Translations under genes and position numbers: made by a program | Origin: Pseudomonas sp. LS1212 | GTDB taxonomy: Bacteria > Pseudomonadota > Gammaproteobacteria > Pseudomonadales > Pseudomonadaceae | DNA length: 64,000 bases | Assembly: GCF_024741815.1 (NCBI RefSeq) | Contig: NZ_CP102951.1 | Span: forward strand, 3,362,001 to 3,426,000 | Reading direction: 5' to 3' | Notes under the pieces: model-generated | What the model was told of the DNA's origin: nothing | Seen by the model: only the letters and a program-made list of their open reading frames with translations | The model's database searches: none | Shown here: piece by piece, positions 34,156 through 44,331 of the stretch | How the letters are laid out: every line of letters starts with the position of its first letter | Position numbering within the stretch: position 1 is the first letter of the stretch

Positions 34156-36213
34156 TCAAGCGTCCGGCAGAGCCTGGAATGGCGATTCTTTATCCGTACG
34201 TTCCTTGCTGCCCCATGCGGCGATACCGACCTTGAGGGCAAAGAACAGGATGCTGAATACCACGAGCAGGAACAGCACCGTCAGCGTTGCGTTGGTGTAG
34301 GCGTTGTAGATCACGTGCTGCATCTGGGTGATGTCCTTGGCCGGCGCGAGGATCTGACCGTTGGCCAGGGCATCACTGTATTTCCTGGCCAGCGCCAGGA
34401 AGCCGATCGCCGGGTTGGCGTCGAACAGCTTGATGAAGCCTGCGGTGGTGGTGCAGATCAGCAGCCACACGGCTGGCAACATGGTGACCCAGACGTAGCG
34501 TTGGCGTTTCATTTTGATCAGTACGACAGTCGCCAGCATCAGCGCGATACCGGCCAGCATCTGGTTGGAGATACCGAACAGCGGCCACAAGGTGTTGATG
34601 CCACCCAGCGGGTCGATCACGCCCTGGTACAGCAGGTAACCCCACATCGCCACGCAGCCGGCGGTGGCGATCAGGTTGGCGGTCCACGACTCGGTGCGTT
34701 TGAGCGATGGCACGAACGAGCCGAGCAAGTCCTGCAGCATGAAGCGTCCGGCACGGGTACCGGCGTCTACAGCAGTCAGGATGAACAGCGCTTCGAACAG
34801 GATCGCGAAGTGGTACCAGAACGCCATGGTGTTTTCACCCGGCAGAACGTGGTGCAGGATCTGCGCGATCCCCACCGCCAGGGTCGGCGCACCGCCGGCA
34901 CGGGCCAGGATGGTGGTTTCACCGATGTCCTTGGCCACCGTTTGCAGGGCTTCAGGAGTAATGGCAAAACCCCAGCTGCTGACCGTCTGAGCCACCGAAA
35001 CGGCATCACTGCCGACAATGGCTGCCGGGCTGTTCATCGCAAAATAGACGCCCGGCTCGATCACCGAAGCGGCAACCATTGCCATGATCGCCACGAAGGA
35101 CTCCATCAACATGCCGCCGTAACCGATGTAACGGGCATGGCCTTCGCTGGCGAGCAACTTGGGTGTAGTGCCCGAAGCAATCAGCGCGTGGAAGCCGGAC
35201 ACCGCACCACAGGCGATGGTGATGAACAGGAACGGGAACAACCCGCCCTTCCACACCGGCCCGGTACCGTCGGTGAACTGGGTCAGTGCCGGCATTTTCA
35301 GCTCGGGCATGGTGATCAGGATGCCAATCGCCAAAGCGACGATGGTGCCGATCTTGAGGAAGGTCGACAGGTAATCGCGCGGTGCCAGAATCAGCCACAC
35401 CGGCAACACCGCGGCGACGAAACCGTAGCCAATCAGCATCCAGGTAATCTGGATGCCGGTGAAGGTAAAGGCTTTGGCCCAGACCGGATCGGCGGCAATC
35501 TGCCCGCCCAGCCAGATCGAACCCAGCAGCAACAGCACGCCGACAACAGAGATTTCACCGATGCGGCCCGGGCGGATGTAGCGCATGTAAATGCCCATGA
35601 ACATTGCGATCGGGATGGTCGCCATCACCGTGAAAATACCCCACGGGCTTTCGGCCAGGGCCTTGACCACGATCAGTGCCAGCACCGCGAGGATGATGAT
35701 CATGATCAGGAAGCAGCCAAACAGCGCGATGGTGCCGGGGATGCGGCCCATTTCTTCACGGACCATATCGCCCAGGGAACGGCCGTTACGGCGGGTGGAC
35801 ATGAACAGAACCATGAAGTCCTGAACGGCACCGGCCAGCACCACCCCGGCAATCAGCCACAGCGTACCGGGCAGATAGCCCATCTGCGCCGCCAATACCG
35901 GACCGACCAGCGGCCCCGCGCCGGCGATGGCCGCGAAGTGGTGACCGAAGAGGACGTGTTTGTTGGTCGGCACGTAGTCCAGACCATCATTGTTGAGCAC
36001 AGCGGGAGTGGCTCGATTGGGATCGAGTTGCATCACCTTGTTGGCGATGAACAGGCTGTAATAGCGGTAGGCAACAAGATAGATAGCGACTGCTGCGACT
36101 ACGATCCAGAGGGCGTTGATGGCTTCGCCGCGGCGCAGGGCCACGACACTCAGCGCAAACGCTCCCAGGACAGCCACGGCAAACCAGGCGAGGTGTTTAG
36201 CCAGACGGGGCAT
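34156..36213 (-). CDS. cstA: Carbon starvation protein CstA (pyruvate transporter)
   Basis: 685 residues with 16-18 hydrophobic helices. Family motifs are HHFAAIAGAGPLVGPVLAAQ, then TRRNGRSLGDMVREEMGRIP and GFHALIASGTTPKLLASEGH. CstA-type carriers import pyruvate (and some peptides in older reports) and are induced under carbon limitation. It is followed by its partner ybdD and is divergent from a Cache sensor kinase and NarL-type regulator, which may control it. AGGAG lies upstream of the ATG. Confidence 0.96.
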   Translation of the reverse strand: MPRLAKHLAWFAVAVLGAFALSVVALRRGEAINALWIVVAAVAIYLVAYRYYSLFIANKVMQLDPNRATPAVLNNDGLDYVPTNKHVLFGHHFAAIAGAGPLVGPVLAAQMGYLPGTLWLIAGVVLAGAVQDFMVLFMSTRRNGRSLGDMVREEMGRIPGTIALFGCFLIMIIILAVLALIVVKALAESPWGIFTVMATIPIAMFMGIYMRYIRPGRIGEISVVGVLLLLGSIWLGGQIAADPVWAKAFTFTGIQITWMLIGYGFVAAVLPVWLILAPRDYLSTFLKIGTIVALAIGILITMPELKMPALTQFTDGTGPVWKGGLFPFLFITIACGAVSGFHALIASGTTPKLLASEGHARYIGYGGMLMESFVAIMAMVAASVIEPGVYFAMNSPAAIVGSDAVSVAQTVSSWGFAITPEALQTVAKDIGETTILARAGGAPTLAVGIAQILHHVLPGENTMAFWYHFAILFEALFILTAVDAGTRAGRFMLQDLLGSFVPSLKRTESWTANLIATAGCVAMWGYLLYQGVIDPLGGINTLWPLFGISNQMLAGIALMLATVVLIKMKRQRYVWVTMLPAVWLLICTTTAGFIKLFDANPAIGFLALARKYSDALANGQILAPAKDITQMQHVIYNAYTNATLTVLFLLVVFSILFFALKVGIAAWGSKERTDKESPFQALPDA

Positions 36214-36507
36214 AGCGTGTCTCCTGCCGACAGCCAGTGGACTGCGGCGGTAATTTTTATAATTGTGTCCGCTGTGCGGAACTGGCCCAATATCCGCGCA
36301 TCCCGTCTACAAATAAATCCGCAGAACTACGTACGCAGCATCTACGTAGTTCTACCGAGATGACGCGTTCAACCTCGAAATCCGCCGGTCATTCCGTCCA
36401 GCAGCGCTACTGGGCGAGCGTATCTTTGGCATATGATGCCGGGTCTTCGCCGTACCTCAGGCGACATGAGTCCATGCACCCTGTGTTCGGTCTGGACAGG
36501 AGTAGAG

Positions 36508-37875
36508 ATGCAGCTCAAACACAAAATCGTCGCGCTCGGGATTCTGCCGCTAGTGTTGGCGATCGCCGTCATCTGCGCGCTGGTGATTTCTCTGAACCGC
36601 CAACTGGGTGATCAACAGGCGCAACTGATCGAAGACAGCATTCTGGCCAGCAAGCGTGCAGAACTGAAAAACTACGTCGAAATGGCGCAAAGCCTGATCG
36701 CGCCGCTGTACGACAACGGCCAGGGAGACGCGCAAGCGCAGCAACAAGTGCTGGAAGAACTGCGCAAGCTCAGCTTTGGCATCAATGGCTATTTCTTCGT
36801 CTACGACCGCCAGGGCCGTAGCCTGATGCACGCGCGGCAGTCGGAGCTGGTGGGCAAATACCTGTGGGACATGAAGGATCCCCACGGGCTGCCAGTGATC
36901 CAGGCGTTGCTCAAAAGTGCGCAATCAGGAGAAGGCTTTCAACGCTACGCCTGGAACAAACCCTCTTCCGGTCAGGTGACCGACAAGCTCGCCTACGTGG
37001 TGATGCTGGATCGTTGGGGGTGGATACTCGGTACCGGCATCTACCTTGAGGACGTTGAGCGCGCCACACAGCAGGCGCGTGACGAGGTGGCCCAGGGCAT
37101 CCGCAAAACGATGCTGGCGATTGCCGTGGTGGCACTCGTGGCGGTGCTGTTGGTCTTCGCCAGCGGCATGGCGCTGAACGTCAGCGAACACCGCCTGGCC
37201 GACAAAAAACTTCAGCGCCTGACCCAGCGTATCGTCAGCTTGCAGGAAGAAGAGCGATCACGGGTTTCCCGTGAACTGCACGACGGCATCAGTCAGCTGC
37301 TCGTCTCCATCAAGTTTCAGTTCGAACTGGCCAGCCATGTCCTGGAGAATGGACAAGGTCAAGACAAGGGTTCGAGCATTTTGAAAGACGCCACGGAGCG
37401 CTTGGGGGATGCGATTGGCGAGATCCGCAGCCTCTCTCACGACCTGCGCTCGTCGTTGCTCGACACCCTGGGCCTGCCGGCGGCGATCGGTCAACTGGCA
37501 GCAGAATTCGAGCAACGCAGCGGGCTCACGGTGACCTACGACAACAACGAATTCGACTGTCACTTGGTCGATGGGGCACCGGTCTCGTTGTTTCGCATTG
37601 TGCAGGAAGGCCTGACCAACATCGAACGACACGCACAGGCTAAAAACGTCTCCATTACCCTGCACGGGTCTGAAGAATCCATACGGTTGACGGTGGTCGA
37701 TGACGGTATCGGTTTCAACGTCGCCCAGGTCGAACGTCGTCACGCAGGCATAGGCCTGCGCAATATCCGTGAACGTGTCGAGCATTTTGGGGGTCGATTC
37801 GACCTGATATCGATACCGGGAAGAAGTGAGCTGGACGTTCTGCTGCCGATGAAAATGCCCGGTACAAAACGCTGA
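36508..37875 (+). CDS. Cache-domain sensor histidine kinase (HisKA_3/NarL type)
   Basis: 455 residues from the ATG at 36508 (ACAGGAGTAGAG upstream). TM1 is about 9-30. The single Cache domain (about 35-190) has NGYFFVYDRQGRSLMHARQS and GWILGTGIYLEDV. TM2 is about 208-230. The HisKA_3 dimer domain has the phosphorylated His in SRVSRELHDGISQLLV near 272. The ATPase domain has VVDDGIGFN and GIGLRNIRERVEHFGG. Periplasmic sCache domains usually sense small carboxylates. Position divergent from cstA suggests pyruvate, lactate or acetate. Its partner regulator follows 24 bases later. Confidence 0.9.
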   Translation: MQLKHKIVALGILPLVLAIAVICALVISLNRQLGDQQAQLIEDSILASKRAELKNYVEMAQSLIAPLYDNGQGDAQAQQQVLEELRKLSFGINGYFFVYDRQGRSLMHARQSELVGKYLWDMKDPHGLPVIQALLKSAQSGEGFQRYAWNKPSSGQVTDKLAYVVMLDRWGWILGTGIYLEDVERATQQARDEVAQGIRKTMLAIAVVALVAVLLVFASGMALNVSEHRLADKKLQRLTQRIVSLQEEERSRVSRELHDGISQLLVSIKFQFELASHVLENGQGQDKGSSILKDATERLGDAIGEIRSLSHDLRSSLLDTLGLPAAIGQLAAEFEQRSGLTVTYDNNEFDCHLVDGAPVSLFRIVQEGLTNIERHAQAKNVSITLHGSEESIRLTVVDDGIGFNVAQVERRHAGIGLRNIRERVEHFGGRFDLISIPGRSELDVLLPMKMPGTKR

Positions 37876-37899
37876 CTCGCCCCATAACAGCAAGAGTGA

Positions 37900-38544
37900 A
37901 TGCCCGCGATGAACCTGCCCTACCCGATCCGCGTCGCCTTGGTCGACGATCACTCCCTGGTCCGCGATGGGATCAAAGCGCTGCTGGCGGTCATGGCGCC
38001 CCTGGAAGTGGTGGGAGAAGCCGAGAATGGAGCTGATGCGATCGAGATGGTCGGGCTCTGCCAGCCGGACCTGTTGCTGGTCGACATCAGCCTCAAGGAC
38101 ATGAACGGGCTGGAGCTGACCCGAGTGTTACGCAGCCAGTGCCCCTCGCTCAAGGTGCTCGTGCTCAGCATGTACGATAACTATGAATATGTGAGTGAAT
38201 CCGTACGCGCGGGCGCCAGTGGCTACGTGCTGAAGAACGCACCTTCACGGGAAATCATTGCTGCAATCGAAGCCATTGCCAGTGGCGGGACGTTCTACAG
38301 TGCCGAAATCGCGCAGAGGCTCATCGCCGATAAGAGTACCGACAACGAGGAGCTGACACCGCGCGAGAGCCAGGTGTTGTACAAGATGGCTCAGGGGCTG
38401 AACAACAAGGAAATGGCCCGTGAGCTGGACATCAGTGTCCGGACCGTAGAAACCCATCGCCTGAGCATCCGCCGCAAACTCAACATCGACAAACCGGCAG
38501 CCTTGATAAAATACGCGTTCGATCATGGGATCATTTCGCGTTAG
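37900..38544 (+). CDS. NarL/FixJ-family response regulator
   Basis: 214 residues. The receiver domain (about 8-125) has the acidic pocket VALVDDHSLVRDG and the phosphorylated Asp in LLLVDISLKDMNGLE near 59. The LuxR-type DNA-binding domain (about 150-210) has LTPRESQVLYKMAQGLNNKE and ISVRTVETHRLSIRRKL. It is partner of the preceding kinase. The resemblance to regulators of acetate and alcohol use (ErdR/AgmR type) together with nearby acsA and exaC makes a role in C2/C3 metabolism plausible. The ATG at 37909 is an alternative start. Confidence 0.92.
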   Translation: MPAMNLPYPIRVALVDDHSLVRDGIKALLAVMAPLEVVGEAENGADAIEMVGLCQPDLLLVDISLKDMNGLELTRVLRSQCPSLKVLVLSMYDNYEYVSESVRAGASGYVLKNAPSREIIAAIEAIASGGTFYSAEIAQRLIADKSTDNEELTPRESQVLYKMAQGLNNKEMARELDISVRTVETHRLSIRRKLNIDKPAALIKYAFDHGIISR

Positions 38545-38562
38545 GCCTCTCATTCTGTGGGA

Positions 38563-38611
38563 GGGGCCGGCCGGTCAAGACCGGCAGAAAACGGCAAGCA
38601 TGACCGGCCCC
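38563..38611. terminator. Hairpin between convergent regulator and lsfA
   Basis: GGGGCCGG (38563-38570) pairs with CCGGCCCC (38604-38611) and encloses a second small hairpin, CCGGTCAAGACCGG (38571-38584). It lies between two converging genes. No T-run follows, so it may be a repeat (REP-like) or a weak terminator. Confidence 0.4.
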
Positions 38612-38624
38612 CTGCTGGTTATTG

Positions 38625-39278
38625 TTACTTCGGTTGCGCCACGGTGCGTAAATAAGGCTTCAACGTAGTGAAACCCTGCGGGTACTTCTTCCTGGCCTCC
38701 TCGTCGGATACCGAAGTAGGAATGATGACGTCCTCACCCGGACGCCAGTTCACTGGGGTGGCGACGGTGTGCTTGGCGTTCAATTGCAGAGAATCGAGCA
38801 GGCGCAACACTTCATCGAAGTTGCGCCCGGCACTCATCGGGTAGATCAGCATCGCCTTGACCTTCTTGTCCGGGCCGACGATGAACACCGAACGCACTGT
38901 AGCGTTGTCCGCGGCGGTGCGTGAGCCGCCACTGGCATTGGGGTGAATCATGTCGTAGAGCTTCGCAACCACCAGGTTGTCGTCGCCGATCATGGGATAG
39001 TTGACCGCATGGCCCTGGGTTTCCTGGATGTCGCCGACCCAGGCATGGTGGTCACTGACCGGGTCGACGCTGAGCCCGATTATCCTGGTGTTGCGTTTGT
39101 CGAACTCCGGCTTGAGTCCGGCCATATAGCCCAGTTCAGTGGTACATACCGGGGTGAAGTCCTTCGGATGCGAGAACAGGATGGCCCACTTGTCGCCAAT
39201 CCACTCGTGGAAATGGATCGGGCCTTCGGTGCTTTCGGCAGTGAAATCGGGTGCTTCGTCGCCAATACGAATTGCCAT
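38625..39278 (-). CDS. lsfA: 1-Cys peroxiredoxin (LsfA type)
   Basis: 217 residues. The single peroxidatic Cys is in SHPKDFTPVCTTELGYMAG near residue 45. Family blocks are VDPVSDHHAWVGDIQETQG and RSVFIVGPDKKVKAMLIYP, and the C-terminal 1-cysPrx_C domain has VATPVNWRPGEDVIIPTSVS. It reduces hydrogen peroxide and organic peroxides. In Pseudomonas LsfA is induced by sulfate limitation or oxidants. The ATG at 39278 gives the standard MAIRIGDEAPDF start, with GGAG upstream. Confidence 0.95.
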   Translation of the reverse strand: MAIRIGDEAPDFTAESTEGPIHFHEWIGDKWAILFSHPKDFTPVCTTELGYMAGLKPEFDKRNTRIIGLSVDPVSDHHAWVGDIQETQGHAVNYPMIGDDNLVVAKLYDMIHPNASGGSRTAADNATVRSVFIVGPDKKVKAMLIYPMSAGRNFDEVLRLLDSLQLNAKHTVATPVNWRPGEDVIIPTSVSDEEARKKYPQGFTTLKPYLRTVAQPK

Positions 39279-39527
39279 GTTCGATCTCCTTGCAGTGATG
39301 GGTAGGGAAACGGTCACAACGCTGACCGCTGCTGCGACCGCGTTCGGTGCCTGCGTTGAGCCTGCAACGCGAATCAGTATAGGAGACGAACCATGACATG
39401 GCGCAAAACTGTAGCCGCTGCCGCCAGGCTGTCGCAGTGGCGCACCAGCTGGAGTCCCGCAGGGGCTCCCCCGGCGATCTGGAGATCCTGCGCGCGCTGC
39501 GCACGCGAGCGCAGCCTTCGGCAGCGG

Positions 39528-42500
39528 CTACAGATAGACGTCCAGCAAAACTTGCAGCGGATGGCGCAGATTGCGCTCCGACAGCCGCTTGGCCTGGCTA
39601 CGGCAGGAATAACCGGTGGCCAGCGCCTCTCCCTGCTCAGGGGGCGCCTGGACGTGCGCAGCCCATGACTGATCGAATATGGCAACCGACGTAGGCTTGT
39701 TTCGCGCCTCGTGACCATAAGTGCCGGACATGCCGCAGCACCCGACGGCCTGGCTGGTCAATTGCAAACCCGCACGCTCGAACAACTGCTCCCACTGCCT
39801 GGAGCTTGCAGGTGCATTGGTCTTTTCCGTGCAATGGGCCAGTAACCGAAAGCGCGCGACCTCCCTCTGCTGCTCTTTTTCGGGCAACACGTTCAGAAGC
39901 CACTCTTGCAGCAAGGCCACCTCGGGATAATCTTTTATTCCAGGGACCTTCAGGTACTCCTGGCGATACACGAGGGTCATTGCCGGATCCAGCCCCACCA
40001 GCGGTATTGCGAAACTGCCCAGCACTTGCAACTGAGCGGCGTTGCGCACCGCTGCCCGATTAAAGGCATCGAGAAAGCCCTGCACATGCAGCGGCTTGCC
40101 GTTGGGCTGGAATGGCGCAAGAAAAACCTGATAACCGAGCCGCGAAACCAGCTCGATCAGGTCTATCAGCAAAGGCGTTTCGAAGTAACGCGTAAAGGCA
40201 TCCTGCACCAGGATGACACTACGGACGCGCTGCTCCTCGCTCAGTGCTGCCAGATTTTCAGGCGTCGCCGGACGCACTCGCCAGCGCTGTACAGCCCCGT
40301 TGAAATCAGTGCGACTGAGTAATGGGCTGTCCACCAGCCCACCCCGTTTTTCCAACAATCGACGGGTGAAGCGAGCGTTCATCAGCGCGTTGTACAGCGA
40401 TGGAATACGCGCGAACCAGGGTATGGTGTGTTCCAGCGATGCAATGAGGTAGTCACGGGGCGGCCGCAAATAGCGAGTATGGTAAAGCTCTAAAAAACGC
40501 GAGCGCATTTGCGGCACATTCACCTTGACCGGGCACTGCCCCGCACAAGACTTACAGGCCAGGCACCCCGCCATGGCATCGTAGACTTCATGGGAAAAGT
40601 CCTCTGCGCCATTGCGTTGCGCCCGCGTGTTGCGCCAGCGCTGGATCAGCCCCTTGAGAAAAGAAGGACGCCGATGCGCTTGCGACAACACGTCGATACC
40701 CGCCTGGCCTTGTAGACGAAGCCACTCGCGAATCAGCGACGCCCGGCCCTTGGGCGAATGCATCCGCTGACGGGTCGCTTTCCACGAAGGGCACATGGCG
40801 TCGTAGGGGTCGAAGTTGTAGCAGGCGCCATTGCCATTGCAATGCATCGCGGTGTCATAGCTCTGCCATACCCGCTCATCGATCTGACGATCCAGATCGC
40901 CTCGCAGAGTGACTTCGTCGATTTTCAGCAAGCCGGTCGTGCTGGTCGTCGGGGTCGCTATTTTTCCCGGATTGAGTTGGTTGAAAGGGTCAAATGCGCC
41001 TTTGAGTTCCTGCAGGGAAGCGTAGAGCTCCCCGAAGAACGCCGGGGCGTATTCCGATCGCAGCCCCTTGCCATGCTCGCCCCACAGCAGCCCGCCGTAA
41101 CGCTGGGTAAGGGCCGCGACACCATCGGAAATCGGCCTCACCAGCGCCGCCTGAGCGGGATCCTTCATGTCCAGGATCGGGCGCACGTGCAACACCCCGG
41201 CATCCACATGACCGAACATCCCATACTGCAAACCATGGCTATCCAACAGGTCGCGCAACTGCGCAATGTATTCAGCCAGTCGCTGCGGCGGTACGGCTGT
41301 GTCTTCCACAAAGGGTTGCGGGCGACCCTCTCCCTGAACGTTGCCCAACAACCCAACGGCTCGCTTGCGCATACCGTACACCCGGGTGAGCGCCGCATTA
41401 CCCACCGCGAGAGTATGCCCGAGCCGTTCGACGCTGGTGTCGGTCGCAAGATGCTCGATAAACGCAGCCACTCTCTGCTGGACCTCATCGGGATCGTCAC
41501 CGCTGAACTCCACCAGATTGATGCCCAACGTCGGTTGCTGCGCGGACGCAGGAAAATACTCCGCGACGGAGTGCCAGACGATGTCCTGCATCGCGAGCAA
41601 CAAGACTTTCGAGTCCACCGTCTCGATGGACAGGGGCTTGTGCTCCATTAGCGCACGGGCATCGCGCAGCGCATCCATGAAGCCTGCATAACGAATATTG
41701 ATCAAGGTCGAGCATTTCGGAATCGGCAACAGGTTCAACTTGGCCTCGACGACAAACCCCAACGACCCTTCGGCGCCGCAAAGCACGCTATTGAGGTTGA
41801 ATCGGTTGTCGGGCTCACGCAAATGGGCAAGGTCATAACCGGTCAGGCAGCGGTTGAGGTCCGGAAAACGCGCCTTGATCAAGTCGCGCTTGTCTTCGCT
41901 GATATGACGGGCACAGCGGTAGACCTCCCCCACCCGATCCTGACGTTTGCACATCAGCTCCAGCTCATGCTCACTCAATGGCCGGGTGTGCAGGCGCTCT
42001 CCACCTTGCAAAATGCTATGCAGCTCGAGCACGTGATCACGGGTTTTGCCATAGGTGCAACTTCCCTGGCCGCTGGCATCGGTGTTGATCATGCCGCCGA
42101 TGGTGGCGCGGTTGGAGGTGGACAGCTCCGGCGCGAAAAAGAGACCGGCAGCCTTCAACGCAGCATTGAGCTGGTCTTTCACTACCCCGGCCTGAACGCG
42201 AACCCAACGCTCCTGGACATTGATTTCCAGAATTCGATTCATGTGCCGGGATAGATCGACAACGATGCCATCGGTCAGCGACTGACCATTGGTGCCTGTA
42301 CCACCACCGCGGGGCGTCACGGCAATGTGTTGGTAGGCAGGTTCGGCCAGCAACCGGGCAAGCCGCTCGATGTCGTCGGCATCCACCGGGAACACGGCGG
42401 CCTGGGGAAGACGCTGGTAAATGGAATTGTCCGTGGCGAACACCACGCGACTTGCATAATCGGCACTGATCTGGCCCCTGAACCCGCGTTCGGCCAAGTT

Positions 42501-42560
42501 CACCAGGAATTCACGGTACTTCAGCGCCATGGCGGGGGAAGGAAGAAGTTGGGCGATCAT
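39528..42560 (-). CDS. ydiJ: FAD/Fe-S D-2-hydroxyacid dehydrogenase (YdiJ-like)
   Basis: 1010 residues, the normal length of YdiJ. The FAD-binding type 4 domain (about 40-190) has VTPRGGGTGTNGQSLTDGIV, followed by a FAD oxidase C-terminal domain (about 200-530). Two iron-sulfur parts carry CNGNGACYNFDPYDAMCPSW and CLACKSCAGQCPVKVN, and a heterodisulfide-reductase-like part ends GCCGMSGTYGHEA. YdiJ oxidises D-2-hydroxyglutarate and similar D-hydroxyacids and passes electrons to the respiratory chain. It is divergent from the LysR gene at 42719, its likely regulator. Confidence 0.92.
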   Translation of the reverse strand: MIAQLLPSPAMALKYREFLVNLAERGFRGQISADYASRVVFATDNSIYQRLPQAAVFPVDADDIERLARLLAEPAYQHIAVTPRGGGTGTNGQSLTDGIVVDLSRHMNRILEINVQERWVRVQAGVVKDQLNAALKAAGLFFAPELSTSNRATIGGMINTDASGQGSCTYGKTRDHVLELHSILQGGERLHTRPLSEHELELMCKRQDRVGEVYRCARHISEDKRDLIKARFPDLNRCLTGYDLAHLREPDNRFNLNSVLCGAEGSLGFVVEAKLNLLPIPKCSTLINIRYAGFMDALRDARALMEHKPLSIETVDSKVLLLAMQDIVWHSVAEYFPASAQQPTLGINLVEFSGDDPDEVQQRVAAFIEHLATDTSVERLGHTLAVGNAALTRVYGMRKRAVGLLGNVQGEGRPQPFVEDTAVPPQRLAEYIAQLRDLLDSHGLQYGMFGHVDAGVLHVRPILDMKDPAQAALVRPISDGVAALTQRYGGLLWGEHGKGLRSEYAPAFFGELYASLQELKGAFDPFNQLNPGKIATPTTSTTGLLKIDEVTLRGDLDRQIDERVWQSYDTAMHCNGNGACYNFDPYDAMCPSWKATRQRMHSPKGRASLIREWLRLQGQAGIDVLSQAHRRPSFLKGLIQRWRNTRAQRNGAEDFSHEVYDAMAGCLACKSCAGQCPVKVNVPQMRSRFLELYHTRYLRPPRDYLIASLEHTIPWFARIPSLYNALMNARFTRRLLEKRGGLVDSPLLSRTDFNGAVQRWRVRPATPENLAALSEEQRVRSVILVQDAFTRYFETPLLIDLIELVSRLGYQVFLAPFQPNGKPLHVQGFLDAFNRAAVRNAAQLQVLGSFAIPLVGLDPAMTLVYRQEYLKVPGIKDYPEVALLQEWLLNVLPEKEQQREVARFRLLAHCTEKTNAPASSRQWEQLFERAGLQLTSQAVGCCGMSGTYGHEARNKPTSVAIFDQSWAAHVQAPPEQGEALATGYSCRSQAKRLSERNLRHPLQVLLDVYL

Positions 42561-42718
42561 TGCGCAAAGGTCCTCGTCGAAAATTCCGGTCGCTCAACGA
42601 AGAACACTTGCATGAATCGAATGCTTGCATCAGTGTTCTACGTCACAGGCTGCAATCTTTACGGGATATCGGGCCCGCCACAAACGTAAATTCGACCCTC
42701 AATAGATGAATAAAACGA

Positions 42719-43603
42719 ATGAATCCTCGACATCTGACCCCTTCCATGTCGCTGCTTCTGGCTTTCGAGGCTGCCGCCCGGCATGAAAGCTATACCCGTG
42801 CCGCGCACGAGCTTTCATTGACCCAGAGCGCGGTGAGTCGTCAGGTGCAGACACTGGAAAAGTTGTTGAACATGCGGCTGTTCATTCGCGAGGGCCGACA
42901 CGTCATCCTTACTGATGTCGGCCGCATGTACCAACGAGAACTCAGCGAGGCGCTGGGGAAGATTCGCGGTGCCACCCTTCAGGCCATGGCCTTCCAATCG
43001 GGCATTCACAGCTTGCGATTGGCAACCCTGCCTACCTTTGGTTCGAAGTGGTTGCTGCCACGTTTAAAAGACTTTTACGCCGCTCACCCGGGCATTACCG
43101 TGCACCTTCACTCGCGGATCGAAGCCATAGACTTCGATGCCACCGAGATCGACGCAGCCATCAGCGTCGGCATGGGCGACTGGCCCGGCTTGACCGCCCA
43201 TCGCCTGCATACCGAACAGTTGGTGGTGATTGCCAGCCCACAGTTAACCGAGCAAGACCCGCGACTTACCGAGCAAAACATTCCAAATCAGCTGTTGCTC
43301 AATGTGAGCAGCAACGCTCAAGCCTGGGCCGAGTGGTTCTCACACCATGCATTACCGCACCGGTCGATGCGCATGGGGCCAAGCTTTGAAATGACGTCGC
43401 ATCTGATCCAGGCCGTGCGCGCCGGTATAGGCATTGGCCTGGTACCGCGAATTCTGATCGAAGACGAGTTACGCAACGGTGAATTGGTCAGCCTGGGCAA
43501 CCCCATTGCCAGTCGGCGCAGCTACTACCTGCTCTATCCACCGCGCAATGAAATGCTGCCGTCATTGAAGGCGCTGCGCGATTGGTTGGTCCAAACGATT
43601 TAG
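42719..43603 (+). CDS. LysR-family regulator (GcvA-like)
   Basis: 294 residues. HTH AFEAAARHESYTRAAHELSL with QSAVSRQVQTLEKLLNMRLF, then an effector domain with ATLPTFGSKWLLPRLKDFYA, typical of the GcvA/AmpR-like branch. It is divergent from ydiJ with about 160 bases between starts, and probably controls it. Confidence 0.92.
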   Translation: MNPRHLTPSMSLLLAFEAAARHESYTRAAHELSLTQSAVSRQVQTLEKLLNMRLFIREGRHVILTDVGRMYQRELSEALGKIRGATLQAMAFQSGIHSLRLATLPTFGSKWLLPRLKDFYAAHPGITVHLHSRIEAIDFDATEIDAAISVGMGDWPGLTAHRLHTEQLVVIASPQLTEQDPRLTEQNIPNQLLLNVSSNAQAWAEWFSHHALPHRSMRMGPSFEMTSHLIQAVRAGIGIGLVPRILIEDELRNGELVSLGNPIASRRSYYLLYPPRNEMLPSLKALRDWLVQTI

Positions 43604-43608
43604 GCCTC

Positions 43609-44331
43609 CTAGACCAAGCGTGGCATGCGCCCGCTGTTCAAGCCGGTGGCCTCGCCAAGACGCTCGCGCACAAAGGCCTGGGCCTGGCGTGTCATTTGGT
43701 CGAGGTGCCGGTCACGCTGCTTCTCGGCATCGACCATGGCTTTTTTGCCATGTTGCTTGAGCAGGTACGCATGAATCTGCCGCACCTCCACGGAGTTATA
43801 GATCGGTGCCACGTCCAGCACCGCCAACAGGCCGCTCGACCCATGGTCACGGGTATTCATGAGCACCTGAGGGCCGCGCGCGCCCACCACCTGAAACCCC
43901 ATCGCCTCGAAATACGGCACCTTGGCAACGAAGCAGGCCAGCTCGGCATGCGGGTAGCGGCCGACCATTTCCTGCACCATCGCGCGTGCAACGCCCCGAC
44001 GCCGGTGGCTTGCCTGCACCCCCATATAGGCCACTGCGCAGGCCTCGGGGTCGTCCTTCACCGGCAGGTACAGCAAGAAGCCGATAACCGTGGAAGGGTC
44101 CTGGGGATCCGACGCCACGATCAATTCGACTGGAATGCCTCTGGAACCATCCATGGCGTCCAGGTAGAGATGGACCTCGTAGCCGATACCATATTGATAC
44201 AGGTTGTAGAGCGGATTGCTCGGCGCGATGGCCACCATGCTGATATCGGTTACGTAGTCCACGACCATCTGCAGGATCTGGCTTTTGATCGGCTCGGGCG
44301 GTGGGGTTTGAAAGAGGGTGATGGTGGACAT
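43609..44331 (-). CDS. GNAT-family N-acetyltransferase
   Basis: 240 residues. The acetyl-CoA-binding motif A is AVAYMGVQASHRRRGVARAM near 118-137, with the Q/RxxGxG/A loop as RRRGVA. The C-terminal part about 170-240 is a basic helical extension beyond the GNAT core (KQHGKKAMVDAEKQRDRHLD). Substrate unknown. Convergent with the LysR gene, five bases from its stop. Confidence 0.85.
   Translation of the reverse strand: MSTITLFQTPPPEPIKSQILQMVVDYVTDISMVAIAPSNPLYNLYQYGIGYEVHLYLDAMDGSRGIPVELIVASDPQDPSTVIGFLLYLPVKDDPEACAVAYMGVQASHRRRGVARAMVQEMVGRYPHAELACFVAKVPYFEAMGFQVVGARGPQVLMNTRDHGSSGLLAVLDVAPIYNSVEVRQIHAYLLKQHGKKAMVDAEKQRDRHLDQMTRQAQAFVRERLGEATGLNSGRMPRLV

Noticed and set aside
34315..36363. 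682-codon plus-strand frame opposite cstA
   Set aside because: Antisense shadow of cstA, rich in Gln, His and Arg as expected for a reverse frame.
36864..37049. Small frames inside the sensor kinase gene
   Set aside because: Internal frames of a well-supported gene.
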